A stretch of DNA of 29,961 bases, taken from assembly GCA_034437215.1 (NCBI GenBank), contig DAOTVC010000020.1:1-29961 (forward strand). Direction: 5' to 3'. This document shows positions 7,666 to 17,208 of the stretch, in pieces. The stretch's first letter is position 1. Every line of letters begins with the position of its first letter. The stretch is from DAOTVC01 sp034437215 (lineage in GTDB: Bacteria; Chloroflexota; Anaerolineae; B4-G1; SLSP01). A program made the translations under genes and the position numbers. Under the pieces are notes generated by a model. That model was not told where the DNA came from. It did no database searches and saw only the letters and a program-made list of their open reading frames with translations.

Positions 7666-8046
7666 TCAACCTTTGCGCATGTCCCGGATAACGTGATAGA
7701 TCGCGCGCACGCGGAACTCGCGGTCCTCACTGGCCTCGATAAACTTACTTAGCTGTTCACGGAGAGTGGAACTGTCGACCAGCGCATAGATGATCATATC
7801 ACCCATGCGGGTCTCCTCAAGCAATCCCCGTTGGGCCAGGTCTGCCAACTCCTCGGCGACCACCTCCTGATCACGGCCCGCGTAGCGTGCGATGTTCTCC
7901 ACCGTGTCGATGGTGTGGGGGTTGTGATGGAAGAAGTAGAGCAGATCCCACTTGATAAAGGAGTTGACGAACTTACGCAGGAAGGCCAGGAGCTCCGGAT
8001 CGATGTTGTCCAGATAGACACGGCTGGTTAGACTATCGTGGTTCAT
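7666..8046 (-). CDS. Winged-helix (HTH) transcription regulator, partner of KaiC-like ATPase
   Basis: A 126-residue protein whose middle looks like a winged helix: a helix ending in FHHNPHTIDTVENIARYAG, then a recognition-helix-like QEVVAEELADLAQRGLL, then a short wing EETRMGDMIIYAL (residues about 40-100). The remainder forms amphipathic helices that could dimerise. The closest general resemblance is to ArsR/MarR-like or archaeal-type winged-helix proteins, without metal-binding Cys. The ATG at 8046 with GGGAGG just before it is preferred over the in-frame GTG at 8058. It lies 18 bases behind secA and 19 bases ahead of the KaiC-like gene's start, so all three are probably transcribed together. 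DNA target unknown. Confidence 0.68.
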   Translation of the reverse strand: MNHDSLTSRVYLDNIDPELLAFLRKFVNSFIKWDLLYFFHHNPHTIDTVENIARYAGRDQEVVAEELADLAQRGLLEETRMGDMIIYALVDSSTLREQLSKFIEASEDREFRVRAIYHVIRDMRKG

Positions 8047-8064
8047 GCGCCCTCCCACCCTGAG

Positions 8065-11217
<3,153 letters not shown>

Positions 11218-11242
11218 ACTCTTGTCTTTACACTCCCCCACC

Positions 11243-11264
11243 TAACAGACCAGCCGGTCTGTTA
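11243..11264. repeat. Perfect 9-bp inverted repeat before secA
   Basis: TAACAGACC (11243-11251) and GGTCTGTTA (11256-11264) are exact reverse complements around a four-base centre. It sits directly ahead of the purine-rich GGTGGGGGAG that precedes the secA start. As RNA it makes a compact hairpin at the end of the leader; as DNA it looks like a dimeric repressor operator of the TetR kind. No T-run follows on either strand, so a simple intrinsic terminator is unlikely. Confidence 0.7.
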
Positions 11265-11456
11265 AGAAGATAGTCTCCCCTCACGCTCAGGTGCTTGCCA
11301 GGTGGCGCTTCTAACCCCCTTGCGACCCGGCTTCAGCTGCTGCGCGAAGGTGTACGTGTCCGAGCCCTAGGGCCGAAAGCGTACCGTCTCCCCCGGAAGG
11401 GACTTGTGGGCAGCTGCTCTCAGCTGAGTGGGCATCGTTACTCAGATCACATTCTT
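11243..11456 (-). ncRNA. Structured secA leader or candidate small RNA (possibly 6S-like)
   Basis: The transcript expected from the promoter at 11463-11490 runs about 210 nt before the secA start and has no obvious open frame, but can form several stem-loops in series: CTGAGT/ACTCAG, CAGCT/AGCTG, GTCCC/GGGAGAC, GGTACG with CGTACACC (11385-11349), CCTTCGCG with CGCAAGG, and finally the perfect 9-bp stem at 11243-11264. Short stretches recall 6S RNA (ACACGTACACCTT and CAAGGGGGTTA, compared with ACACAUUCACCUU and CAAGGGUUA in E. coli 6S), but the whole fold was not established by eye. It could instead be a cis-acting secA leader sensing secretion state. I am fairly sure it is structured RNA and unsure of the class. 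Confidence 0.4.
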
Positions 11457-11462
11457 TAAGCA

Positions 11463-11490
11463 ATTATACCACGGGGAAAGCTTGGAGCAA
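11463..11490 (-). promoter_or_regulatory. Sigma-70-type promoter of the secA leader/operon
   Basis: On the minus strand TTGCTC (11485-11490) and a perfect TATAAT (11463-11468) are 16 bases apart. Transcription would begin near 11456, about 240 bases before the secA start codon. Confidence 0.65.
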
Positions 11491-11532
11491 TAAGTTACGC
11501 ATAGAAAGAGCCATCAGGGAGTTCCTGGAAAG

Positions 11533-11574
11533 GGCTGGCCCCCCGGAGAGGGGGATTCCGGGGGGCCGCCAGCC
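11533..11574. repeat. Large GC-rich hairpin, possible terminator
   Basis: GGCTGG plus CCCCCCGG (11533-11546) pair with CCGGGGGG (11558-11565) and CCAGCC (11569-11574), with an 11-base loop and a three-base bulge. It could end minus-strand transcription arriving from the open stretch 11607-11834, being followed on that strand by CTTTCC, though there is no strong T-run. Confidence 0.55.
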
Positions 11575-11917
11575 AAGGAAAGGAGGAGAGGTGTGATGGG
11601 GACCCTTCAAAGGCCCACTATCACGCCCTCTTCATCTCTAATGATACGTAAATCCTTAGCTAGGCATAGTGACGAATGACTGACAATCGTATGATGTCCG
11701 TCAACTGGCCTGACCAGTCGACCTCCTGGTGTTCCTCCCGCGCCCCTAGAACCGTGACGCTGCCACCCAGCCTGTTCATAAGACGGTGGCCGGTTGCCCA
11801 AAGCGCAGGGTGAAGTTATTTTTCCACTGCTCATTTCGTGCTACACTGAAAGAGCACTGCTGGTTCTGGCGGGTTTGTTATCTCTAGAGAAGTTACCTTA
11901 TTGAAAAAGGAGGAAAG

Positions 11918-12322
11918 ATGAGCGAGAAAATGGAGAGCCCCCTCACTCCGGGTCGGGAGAAGGGTGAGGTGCAGGCCGAGGAGGTCACGGTCAAGCAAGG
12001 TGGCATCGAGCACGCCGAGGCTGACAAGATCTACGTGGAGCAGGGGGGCATCGGGCGGGCCGAGGGTCGCTTCATTGACGTGGTCGAGGGGGGCATCGGC
12101 ATCGCGCAAGGGGAGAACATCACCATCACCGACGGTGGTCTGGGCGTCGGCGTGGCGAACAACCTTCGCATGGAGGACGCCAGCGCCGTCTTCCTGGCAG
12201 CTCGCACCATCGAGGGTGAGGACGTCCACATTCTCTTCGACCTGCGTGCCGCGCTGCTCTTCGGTGTGGTGCTGGGGTTGGTCGCCGGTCTCCTCCAACT
12301 CTTTGCCGGGGAGCGGGATTAG
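11918..12322 (+). CDS. Membrane-anchored protein of 15-residue GG repeats (putative beta-solenoid)
   Basis: A 134-residue protein of unknown function with striking periodicity. After about 20 polar residues, Gly-Gly pairs fall at positions 28, 43, 58 and 73, exactly 15 apart, in units such as IYVEQGGIGRAEGRF and IDVVEGGIGIAQGEN; two more degenerate units follow (83-112). Alternating hydrophobic residues around each pair suggest one beta-strand turn per unit, i.e. a short left- or right-handed solenoid, loosely reminiscent of bactofilin or polymer-forming proteins. Residues 111-129 form one membrane helix, ending in a short charged tail. AAGGAGGAAAG stands directly before the ATG. It is the only plus-strand gene here and shares a terminator with rplT. 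Confidence 0.72.
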   Translation: MSEKMESPLTPGREKGEVQAEEVTVKQGGIEHAEADKIYVEQGGIGRAEGRFIDVVEGGIGIAQGENITITDGGLGVGVANNLRMEDASAVFLAARTIEGEDVHILFDLRAALLFGVVLGLVAGLLQLFAGERD

Positions 12323-12346
12323 CATTTCGGAGATCGCAGACAACAA

Positions 12347-12372
12347 AGAGGCGGCGCCTGGGCGCCGCCTCT
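12347..12372. terminator. Bidirectional intrinsic terminator between GG-repeat gene and rplT
   Basis: AGAGGCGGCGCC (12347-12358) and GGCGCCGCCTCT (12361-12372) are perfect reverse complements with a two-base centre. On the minus strand it is followed by TTTGTTG, so it best terminates the infC-rpmI-rplT operon; it also lies 25 bases after the plus-strand gene and can serve both. Confidence 0.8.
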
Positions 12373-12392
12373 GTATGTCCTGCAAGTGTCGC

Positions 12393-12740
12393 TTACCCCT
12401 GGGTAGCGACCTCCACGATCTTGGTGAAGGCGTTGGGATCACGTACCGCCAGATCCGAGAGGATCTTGCGGTCGAGATCGATGTTCGCCTGCTTCAGGTC
12501 GTTCATCAACCGGCTGTACGTGGTGCCGTTCAACCGGGCCGCCGCATTGATGCGGGTGATCCAGAGACGGCGCATATCACGCTTGCGGTTGCGGCGATCA
12601 CGGTAAGCGTAGACACCGGCGTTCAACAGGGCCTCATTGGCACGCCGGAAGAGCCGGTTGCGAGTCCCGTAGTAGCCCTTGGCCCGCCGCAGTAACTTCT
12701 TGTGACGACGACGTGTTACAATTCCACCTTTAGCGCGCAC
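12393..12740 (-). CDS. rplT: Large-subunit ribosomal protein bL20
   Basis: Binds 23S rRNA and is needed for early 50S assembly; in many bacteria it also represses its own operon. The 115-residue chain begins RAKGGIVTRRRHKK, followed by AKGYYGTRNRLFRRANEALL and WITRINAAARLNGTTYSRLMNDLK, all diagnostic. The start is a GTG at 12740, giving an N-terminus of normal length; AAGGAG, which also forms the end of rpmI, lies ten bases upstream. The frame stays open further upstream into rpmI, but those 25 codons have no family counterpart. Last gene of infC-rpmI-rplT, only 7 bases behind rpmI. Confidence 0.96.
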   Translation of the reverse strand: MRAKGGIVTRRRHKKLLRRAKGYYGTRNRLFRRANEALLNAGVYAYRDRRNRKRDMRRLWITRINAAARLNGTTYSRLMNDLKQANIDLDRKILSDLAVRDPNAFTKIVEVATQG

Positions 12741-12747
12741 GATCCGC

Positions 12748-12966
12748 CTACTCCTTCTGTCCGATATAGGGGGCCAGGCGCTTGACGCGCTCGATGGTCC
12801 CGCTGTGATCGACAACGACCATCTCGTCGAAGTTGCGACGGACGTCCTTCGGCTTTTTCCGGCGCAGGTGGCTCTTGCCCATCCGCGTACGCATCAACTT
12901 GCCCTTGCCGCCCTTGGTACGGCGGAAGCGCTTGGAGGTTGATTTATGAGTTTTGATCTTAGGCAC
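12748..12966 (-). CDS. rpmI: Large-subunit ribosomal protein bL35
   Basis: A small basic 50S protein. MPKIKTHKSTSKRFRRTKGGK opens the 72-residue chain and the SHLRRKKPKDVR block follows, both typical. It is slightly longer than the usual 64-66 residues because of a C-terminal tail (VKRLAPYIGQKE). It lies between infC and rplT in the conserved order, 30 bases after infC. Confidence 0.96.
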   Translation of the reverse strand: MPKIKTHKSTSKRFRRTKGGKGKLMRTRMGKSHLRRKKPKDVRRNFDEMVVVDHSGTIERVKRLAPYIGQKE

Positions 12967-12996
12967 TTTATTATTCCTCCTGCTACTTTCTTTATC

Positions 12997-13512
12997 TCAC
13001 TTCTTGTCAGGCCCCAATAGCATCAGCATGGTCCGCCCATCCATCTGCGGCTTCTGCTCCACCACGGCGATATCAGCGAGCTCATCGATGATCATGTTCA
13101 GCTGCTCCAGCGCCACCTCAGGATAGGTAATCTCCCGTCCCCGGAAGCGCACCCGCACCTTGACCTTGTTGCCGTCCTCGAGCCACTCGCGCGCATTCTT
13201 GATCTTGAAGCCCAGATGGTGTTCGTTGGTCTTGGGGCGAAGACGGATCTCCTTGACCTCCACCTGCTTCTGCGCTTTACGGGCTTCTCGCTCCTTTTTT
13301 GACTGCTCGTAAAGGAACTTTCCAAAGTCCATCACCCGGGTCACGGGTGGGTTGGCGTTCGGTGCGACCTCGACCAGATCCAACTCGGCTGCTCGGGCGA
13401 TGTCCAGGGCCTCGTCGATCGGTTTGACGCCCAGGTTCTCGCCTTCGCCCGTGATGACCCGCACCTCGGATGCCGGAATCTGCCGATTTATGCGATATCT
13501 TGACTTGCTGAT
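12997..13512 (-). CDS. infC: Translation initiation factor IF-3, non-canonical ATC start
   Basis: Binds the 30S subunit, keeps 50S away and proofreads start codons. Both domains are present: the N-domain (YRINRQIPASEVRVI, then PPVTRVMDFGKFLYEQSKK) and C-domain (VKEIRLRPKTNEHHLGFKIKNAREWLEDG, then EQKPQMDGRTM). The family start aligns with the codon ATC at 13510-13512 (ATC AGC AAG, reading M/I-SK), preceded at five bases by GAGGGGG. No ATG, GTG or TTG lies in a workable position: the GTG seven codons earlier and the TTG at 13551 lie upstream of that ribosome site and add unconserved residues. IF-3 genes of E. coli and Bacillus likewise use ATT, allowing self-repression because IF-3 rejects such starts. 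The result is 171 residues, a normal length. First gene of infC-rpmI-rplT. Confidence 0.93.
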   Translation of the reverse strand: MSKSRYRINRQIPASEVRVITGEGENLGVKPIDEALDIARAAELDLVEVAPNANPPVTRVMDFGKFLYEQSKKEREARKAQKQVEVKEIRLRPKTNEHHLGFKIKNAREWLEDGNKVKVRVRFRGREITYPEVALEQLNMIIDELADIAVVEQKPQMDGRTMLMLLGPDKK

Positions 13513-13565
13513 AGCTGCCCCCTCATGATTCACTAAGGTTCGATACGACAAAAAAACACTTCACT

Positions 13566-13593
13566 ATCATAACATGTTTGTCTTCTATGTCAA
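13566..13593 (-). promoter_or_regulatory. Sigma-70-type promoter of infC-rpmI-rplT
   Basis: TTGACA (13588-13593, perfect) and TATGAT (13566-13571) on the minus strand are 16 bases apart. The leader to the infC start would be only about 45-50 bases, too short for the long L20-responsive leaders known in Firmicutes. Confidence 0.78.
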
Positions 13594-13624
13594 CCAAAGT
13601 TAGTGTTAGAATTTGGGTTTTCCC

Positions 13625-14914
13625 TCATGCTCGCGAGGCCAGAGCGGTGATGATCTCCTGAAGCTCCTCCAGTGACGTAGCGCCGGCAATGTGGCGCAAG
13701 AAATCCCGGGGTGTCTCGCTCAGAGACCAGACGAGGCGGACCGCCGGTCCCAAGGGGTCCTCTCCTGCGGATCCCCCGCCCGGCCGGGCGGCGTAGGAGC
13801 CGTGGAAGGCGAAGTAGGCCTGATTGAGGCGCCGCAGACGGTAGCCGTGCTCGACGAAGAGACGGCGGCGTGCTTCCATGTACGTCTCGGCCTCGCCGAC
13901 CCGCTCGCTTGCCAGCAGTGCATCAACGGTGACCCGCGTCTCGCGCATCTCGGCCACGAAATCAAAGCGCTCTTCCAGCTGCTCCTCCTCCCGCTCCCCC
14001 TGCAGGGGGTCGGGGAGGGGCTTCTCGCGCGCCAGGAGGGGTTCGTAGAAGCGACGCACCAACTCCTGTCCGGCCCACTCTCCCAGCAGCGAGGCGCTGG
14101 TCTCATTGATGGTGCGGATCTCCGGCGAGGAGAGGTATCCCCAACCCACGGGCGAGGGCAGCAGGTAGTGGTGGGTCCACTCGTGGGCCATGACGTCTGC
14201 CAAGTGATCGATGGAGCTGCTCTCCAGGAGCATGGCGGGATAGGTCGCCAGCCCGCCGATACCCGTGACGTAGGCCGAGACCTCCGGGACTTGCTCTTCT
14301 ATCGCTTCTTCCAAGGCCGTCTTCTGGGCGGCGTGCAGTCCGGTGACCAGCTGGCGTTGGTAGATCGTCTCGATCTCCTCACGGGGAGAGACGATGAGGA
14401 TGTGCGGCAGCGGTGTGATGGTACCACTGACCGGGGGAAAGACTTGGCGCAGGAGGCCCAGCCCGGCATCCTGGAGCACCACGCTCACCTGCTCACCGAG
14501 AATCGCCTCCGCGACAGGGGCCTGGACCTCGAGCCGCGCGCGCAGGTCCTCCAGCTCCGCGCGCGCCTCCGCCGTCACAGCACCGGGATTGTTGACCTGA
14601 GGATCGGTGTAGAGACGCTCGATCTCTGCACTGAGGGTGCGAGTGTCTCGTACGTCATCCAGATAGTCGAGCACCAAGAGCGCGCGTTCCTCCTCGGTGA
14701 GGAAGCGCTGGGGTGCCAGGAGGCCATACGCCAGCTTGCGGAAGAGCGCTTCCAGCTCCCAGGTCAAGAAGTTAAAGTCGTAGCCTCCACTGGTCAGCGC
14801 GAGGCGATAGACCCGCTCCTGGGGCGCCGGTCCTTCCCCTGAGACCAGGAGCAGAAAGAGGATGAGGAGGACGAGGCTGATGACACGTTTAACCCTCTCG
14901 ATACGCTTCTTCAT
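13625..14914 (-). CDS. Putative membrane-anchored zinc metallopeptidase
   Basis: A 429-residue protein of unassigned family with a gluzincin-like zinc site: HEWTHHY (His244, Glu245, His248) and, about 25 residues on, INETSASLLGEWAG, whose Glu residues (271, 278) could be the third ligand. The N-terminus (MKKRIERVKR followed by a Leu/Val-rich run of about 17) is an uncleaved anchor or signal peptide, so the enzyme probably faces outside. A long helical region precedes the active site, and Glu/Arg-rich helices follow. Starting at the ATG at 14914 places the basic and hydrophobic segments correctly; the frame extends to 14962, but that part contains the promoter. Convergence with conserved operons gives no hint of substrate. 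Confidence 0.7.
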   Translation of the reverse strand: MKKRIERVKRVISLVLLILFLLLVSGEGPAPQERVYRLALTSGGYDFNFLTWELEALFRKLAYGLLAPQRFLTEEERALLVLDYLDDVRDTRTLSAEIERLYTDPQVNNPGAVTAEARAELEDLRARLEVQAPVAEAILGEQVSVVLQDAGLGLLRQVFPPVSGTITPLPHILIVSPREEIETIYQRQLVTGLHAAQKTALEEAIEEQVPEVSAYVTGIGGLATYPAMLLESSSIDHLADVMAHEWTHHYLLPSPVGWGYLSSPEIRTINETSASLLGEWAGQELVRRFYEPLLAREKPLPDPLQGEREEEQLEERFDFVAEMRETRVTVDALLASERVGEAETYMEARRRLFVEHGYRLRRLNQAYFAFHGSYAARPGGGSAGEDPLGPAVRLVWSLSETPRDFLRHIAGATSLEELQEIITALASRA

Positions 14915-14924
14915 GGTGCCGTCC

Positions 14925-14953
14925 ATTGTACCCCGAACTGCGCTGTCCATCAA
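14925..14953 (-). promoter_or_regulatory. Promoter of the metallopeptidase, implying a leaderless mRNA
   Basis: TTGATG (14948-14953) and TACAAT (14925-14930) on the minus strand have the ideal 17-base spacing. The favoured start codon begins only ten bases after the -10 element, so transcription would begin at or within about three bases of the ATG. No ribosome-binding site is present, which agrees with a leaderless message. Confidence 0.55.
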
Positions 14954-15035
14954 ATTCGACAAGGAAGCTTAGTTCGGTAGGAGACGGACGCCCTTTCTCC
15001 CAACTTTGACGGACACCCCCCAGAGTGTTCTTCTT

Positions 15036-15063
15036 TTGACCTGTTCCTATTTGAGACTATACT
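15036..15063 (+). promoter_or_regulatory. Promoter of the cyclic-nucleotide-binding-domain gene
   Basis: TTGACC (15036-15041) and TATACT (15058-15063) are 16 bases apart, with a leader of about 30 bases to the ATG at 15100. It is divergent from the metallopeptidase promoter about 85 bases away. Confidence 0.65.
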
Positions 15064-15099
15064 CAGGATAGGGTTGTGAAGTGAAACGAGGAGCTGGGT

Positions 15100-15600
15100 A
15101 TGGTTTGGTCGAACTTTTTGAGGGACACGGATATTTTTCAGGGGTTGGATGAGCGACATCTGCGCAAGATCAGCACCATCTGCCAGGAGGTGACCTTCCA
15201 AGAGGGTGAGACGATCGTGGAGGAGAACGCACCCAGTGACGAGCTCTACGTCATCGTCGACGGTGAGGTGGAGATTCTGGTCGACCCCAAGATCATCGAC
15301 GTCAGAGGGACGGTAGAAAGCGCTCCCTCAGGCATCGTCACCCTGAGGCCCGGGCAGACCTTCGGGGAGATGGGCCTCGTCGACTACGGACTGCGGTCGG
15401 CTTCGGCGCAGGTGGCTTCGAAGGAGACGCGGCTCCTGGCCCTTCACCGCGCAGACCTGAACGGTCTCTGCGAGGAGGATCACGAGCTGGGGTACCGGCT
15501 GATGCGGAACATTGCTGCCGAACTGGCCTTCAAGATCAGGAACACCGACCTGATGTTGCGAGAGCGTTTGCTGTGGGGTTCCGTGCCTGCCGAAAGCTGA
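15100..15600 (+). CDS. Stand-alone cyclic-nucleotide-binding (CAP-ED) domain protein
   Basis: A 166-residue protein formed mainly by one cNMP-binding domain (residues about 7-135): FLRDTDIFQGLDERHL, then the beta-roll with DELYVIVDGEVEILV, and the phosphate-binding cassette FGEMGLVDYGLRSASAQV. The Glu in FGEM and Arg in LRSA agree with ligand binding, though a short insertion (DPKIIDVRGTVESAPSG) interrupts the roll before it. There is no helix-turn-helix at the C-terminus, only helices, so it is not a classical Crp factor; it may sense a nucleotide and act on a partner protein. GAGGAG lies seven bases before the ATG. A 9-bp hairpin follows the stop. Confidence 0.83.
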   Translation: MVWSNFLRDTDIFQGLDERHLRKISTICQEVTFQEGETIVEENAPSDELYVIVDGEVEILVDPKIIDVRGTVESAPSGIVTLRPGQTFGEMGLVDYGLRSASAQVASKETRLLALHRADLNGLCEEDHELGYRLMRNIAAELAFKIRNTDLMLRERLLWGSVPAES

Positions 15601-15622
15601 ACGTCAACGTGAGATCCTGGCT

Positions 15623-15654
15623 GCGACCCGGAGGGCGTTACCCCCCCGGGTCGC
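15623..15654 (+). terminator. Hairpin after the cNMP-binding gene, possible terminator
   Basis: GCGACCCGG (15623-15631) pairs perfectly with CCGGGTCGC (15646-15654), with further G/C pairing possible in the loop. The following bases TCCTTGT are only weakly T-rich, so termination may be partial. Confidence 0.5.
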
Positions 15655-15701
15655 TCCTTGTGGTGGCGGGTGCCCAACGGGGTGAGAAGCAGAGGTTGCG
15701 G

Positions 15702-17162
15702 ATGAGTTTGCGACGTTGGAACCCGCTCCTGGTAGTCCTGGGAGCGCTCTTACTCTTCGCCGGGGCGGTGGGTGCAGGCAGTGAAGGGATGCGCGGCGGC
15801 AATAGTGCAGCGGCTGATCCCTTCGAAGAGCTGGCGGAGCGGATAGGACGTGCCGAGGCCTGGCAGCGCCTCTATGGGAGGACGCCGGCGGCCCCAGAAC
15901 CGCTCGCCCCCGCTCCCTCGACGACGACGCTCCTGTCTGATACCCCGCTTCTGACCCCCACTCTCTACCTCCCCCTGATCCGGCGTAGTACTGTGCCCCT
16001 GCCCATGGTGGAGCGGCGTGCGGTGTGGGTCACCCGCTACGACTGGACGCAGTTCAACACCACGCCGGCGCCGGAGAGTATCGATGCGCTGGTGGCAAAG
16101 GTGGCGGGTGCCGGCTTCAACACCATCTTCTTCCAGGTGCGGGCGGCCGGGGATGCCTACTACGCCTCGGATCTAGAGCCGTGGGCGGCCCGGCTGACGG
16201 GCAGCACCTGGGAGACGCTGGGGCAGGATCCGGGGTGGGATCCCCTGGCGCGGATGGTGGAGCAGGCCCACGCGGTCGGGTTGGAGGTCCACGCCTACGT
16301 CAACGTCTACCCGGCTTGGCAGTCCCCCTTCACCGCGACCTACGGCAGCCGCTGGCCCCCGGCAACGACCCCGCCCCAGATGTTCGACCGCTTCACCTAC
16401 GGACCTGACTACGCAGCCCATCCCGGTGAGTACGCGTTGGGTTACGACTGGCGCCAACATGACGTAGACGGCACGCCCATGCCCCTGACTTGGAACTCCT
16501 ACCTCTGGGCCAGCCCGGGTCTTGACGAGGTGCGCGACTACGTGGTCGCGGTGACGACGGAGATCGTGACTCGCTACGAGGTGGACGGACTGCACCTCGA
16601 TCTGGTGCGTTACGCCGGTGCCGGGTACTCCTACGATCCGGCGAGCAACGCTGCGGCTGGCGAGATCAAGGGCACGGTGCGCGACCAGTGGCAGCGGGAC
16701 AGGGTCACGGACCTGGTCTCTCGCGTTCACTCGACGACCCTCACCCTCCGCCCCGAGGCCTGGGTGACGGCGGCGGTCTGGCCCTACTACGAGGATCGGT
16801 GGGGCTGGGGCTTGAGCGAGGGGTACCACGACTACTACCAGGATTCGCAGGGCTGGTTAGCGGTTGGGGCGGTGGACGGGATCGCGCCCATGCTCTACGG
16901 GGGCCAGGCGGATGACTTCACCCGCTGGCAGACGCTGATGGAGGATTTCGTCGCCTCCGGTGCGGGCCGGCACGTCTACCCGGGAATCGGTGGAGGCTAC
17001 GAGGACTTCGACGAAATCAGCCGCAGAATAGAGGCGGCGCGATGGGCAGGGGCACCCGGACATGCGCTCTTCTCCTACCAGGCCCTGGAGGCCCGCGACT
17101 TCTGGGACGAGCTGATTGCGGGCCCTTATGCCCGTCCGGCGCTGGTGCCTGAGCGTCCTTGA
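15702..17162 (+). CDS. Secreted glycoside-hydrolase-like protein (GHL10 / DUF187)
   Basis: A 486-residue exported protein. The first 25 residues (basic RRW, then a Leu/Val/Ala core ending AGAVGAG) form a signal peptide or anchor, followed by a Pro/Thr-rich linker to about residue 100. The rest matches the GHL10 family (PF02638): ERRAVWVTRYDW opens the barrel, then GFNTIFFQVRAAGDAYY, VGLEVHAYVNVYPAW, a conserved VDGLHLDLVRYAG and, near the end, GIAPMLYGG. The barrel Asp/Glu residues suggest hydrolysis of cell-wall or surface polysaccharide; no substrate is proven for the family. The ATG at 15702 has AGAGG six bases before it and places the signal peptide at the start; the frame extends upstream into the previous gene's terminator. 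Confidence 0.82.
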   Translation: MSLRRWNPLLVVLGALLLFAGAVGAGSEGMRGGNSAAADPFEELAERIGRAEAWQRLYGRTPAAPEPLAPAPSTTTLLSDTPLLTPTLYLPLIRRSTVPLPMVERRAVWVTRYDWTQFNTTPAPESIDALVAKVAGAGFNTIFFQVRAAGDAYYASDLEPWAARLTGSTWETLGQDPGWDPLARMVEQAHAVGLEVHAYVNVYPAWQSPFTATYGSRWPPATTPPQMFDRFTYGPDYAAHPGEYALGYDWRQHDVDGTPMPLTWNSYLWASPGLDEVRDYVVAVTTEIVTRYEVDGLHLDLVRYAGAGYSYDPASNAAAGEIKGTVRDQWQRDRVTDLVSRVHSTTLTLRPEAWVTAAVWPYYEDRWGWGLSEGYHDYYQDSQGWLAVGAVDGIAPMLYGGQADDFTRWQTLMEDFVASGAGRHVYPGIGGGYEDFDEISRRIEAARWAGAPGHALFSYQALEARDFWDELIAGPYARPALVPERP

Positions 17163-17208
17163 GCGGGCGTCTCCGCTCTGCGGGCCTTGAATCTGGAAGG
17201 GGGTGAAG

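Larger units (their letters stand above)
11265..11917. other. Intergenic region between secA and the GG-repeat gene
   Basis: About 650 bases without a convincing gene. From left to right it holds the secA leader and promoter, a large GC-rich hairpin (11533-11574), and a stretch of 11607-11834 that is open on the minus strand for 75 codons and ends DLRIIRDEEGVIVGL just before the hairpin. A different minus frame reads MNRLGGSVTVLGAREEHQEV and onward for 38 codons. These fragments could be a decayed minus-strand gene with its terminator, but no family was recognised. On the plus strand AAGGAGGAG precedes a 27-codon frame at 11596-11679, which may be chance. Confidence 0.4.

Noticed and set aside
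7647..7730. Longer start for the KaiC-like ATPase
   Set aside because: It would overlap the winged-helix gene by 65 bases and lacks a ribosome site, whereas the GTG at 7646 has a good one.
11596..11679. 27-codon plus-strand frame with a strong AAGGAGGAG upstream
   Set aside because: Considered as a leader peptide; no regulated gene follows closely and the purine run may be part of the minus-strand pyrimidine-rich region, so evidence is too thin for a gene call.
12741..12815. N-terminal extension of rplT
   Set aside because: The extra 25 codons overlap rpmI and have no counterpart in L20; the GTG at 12740 gives the normal N-terminus.
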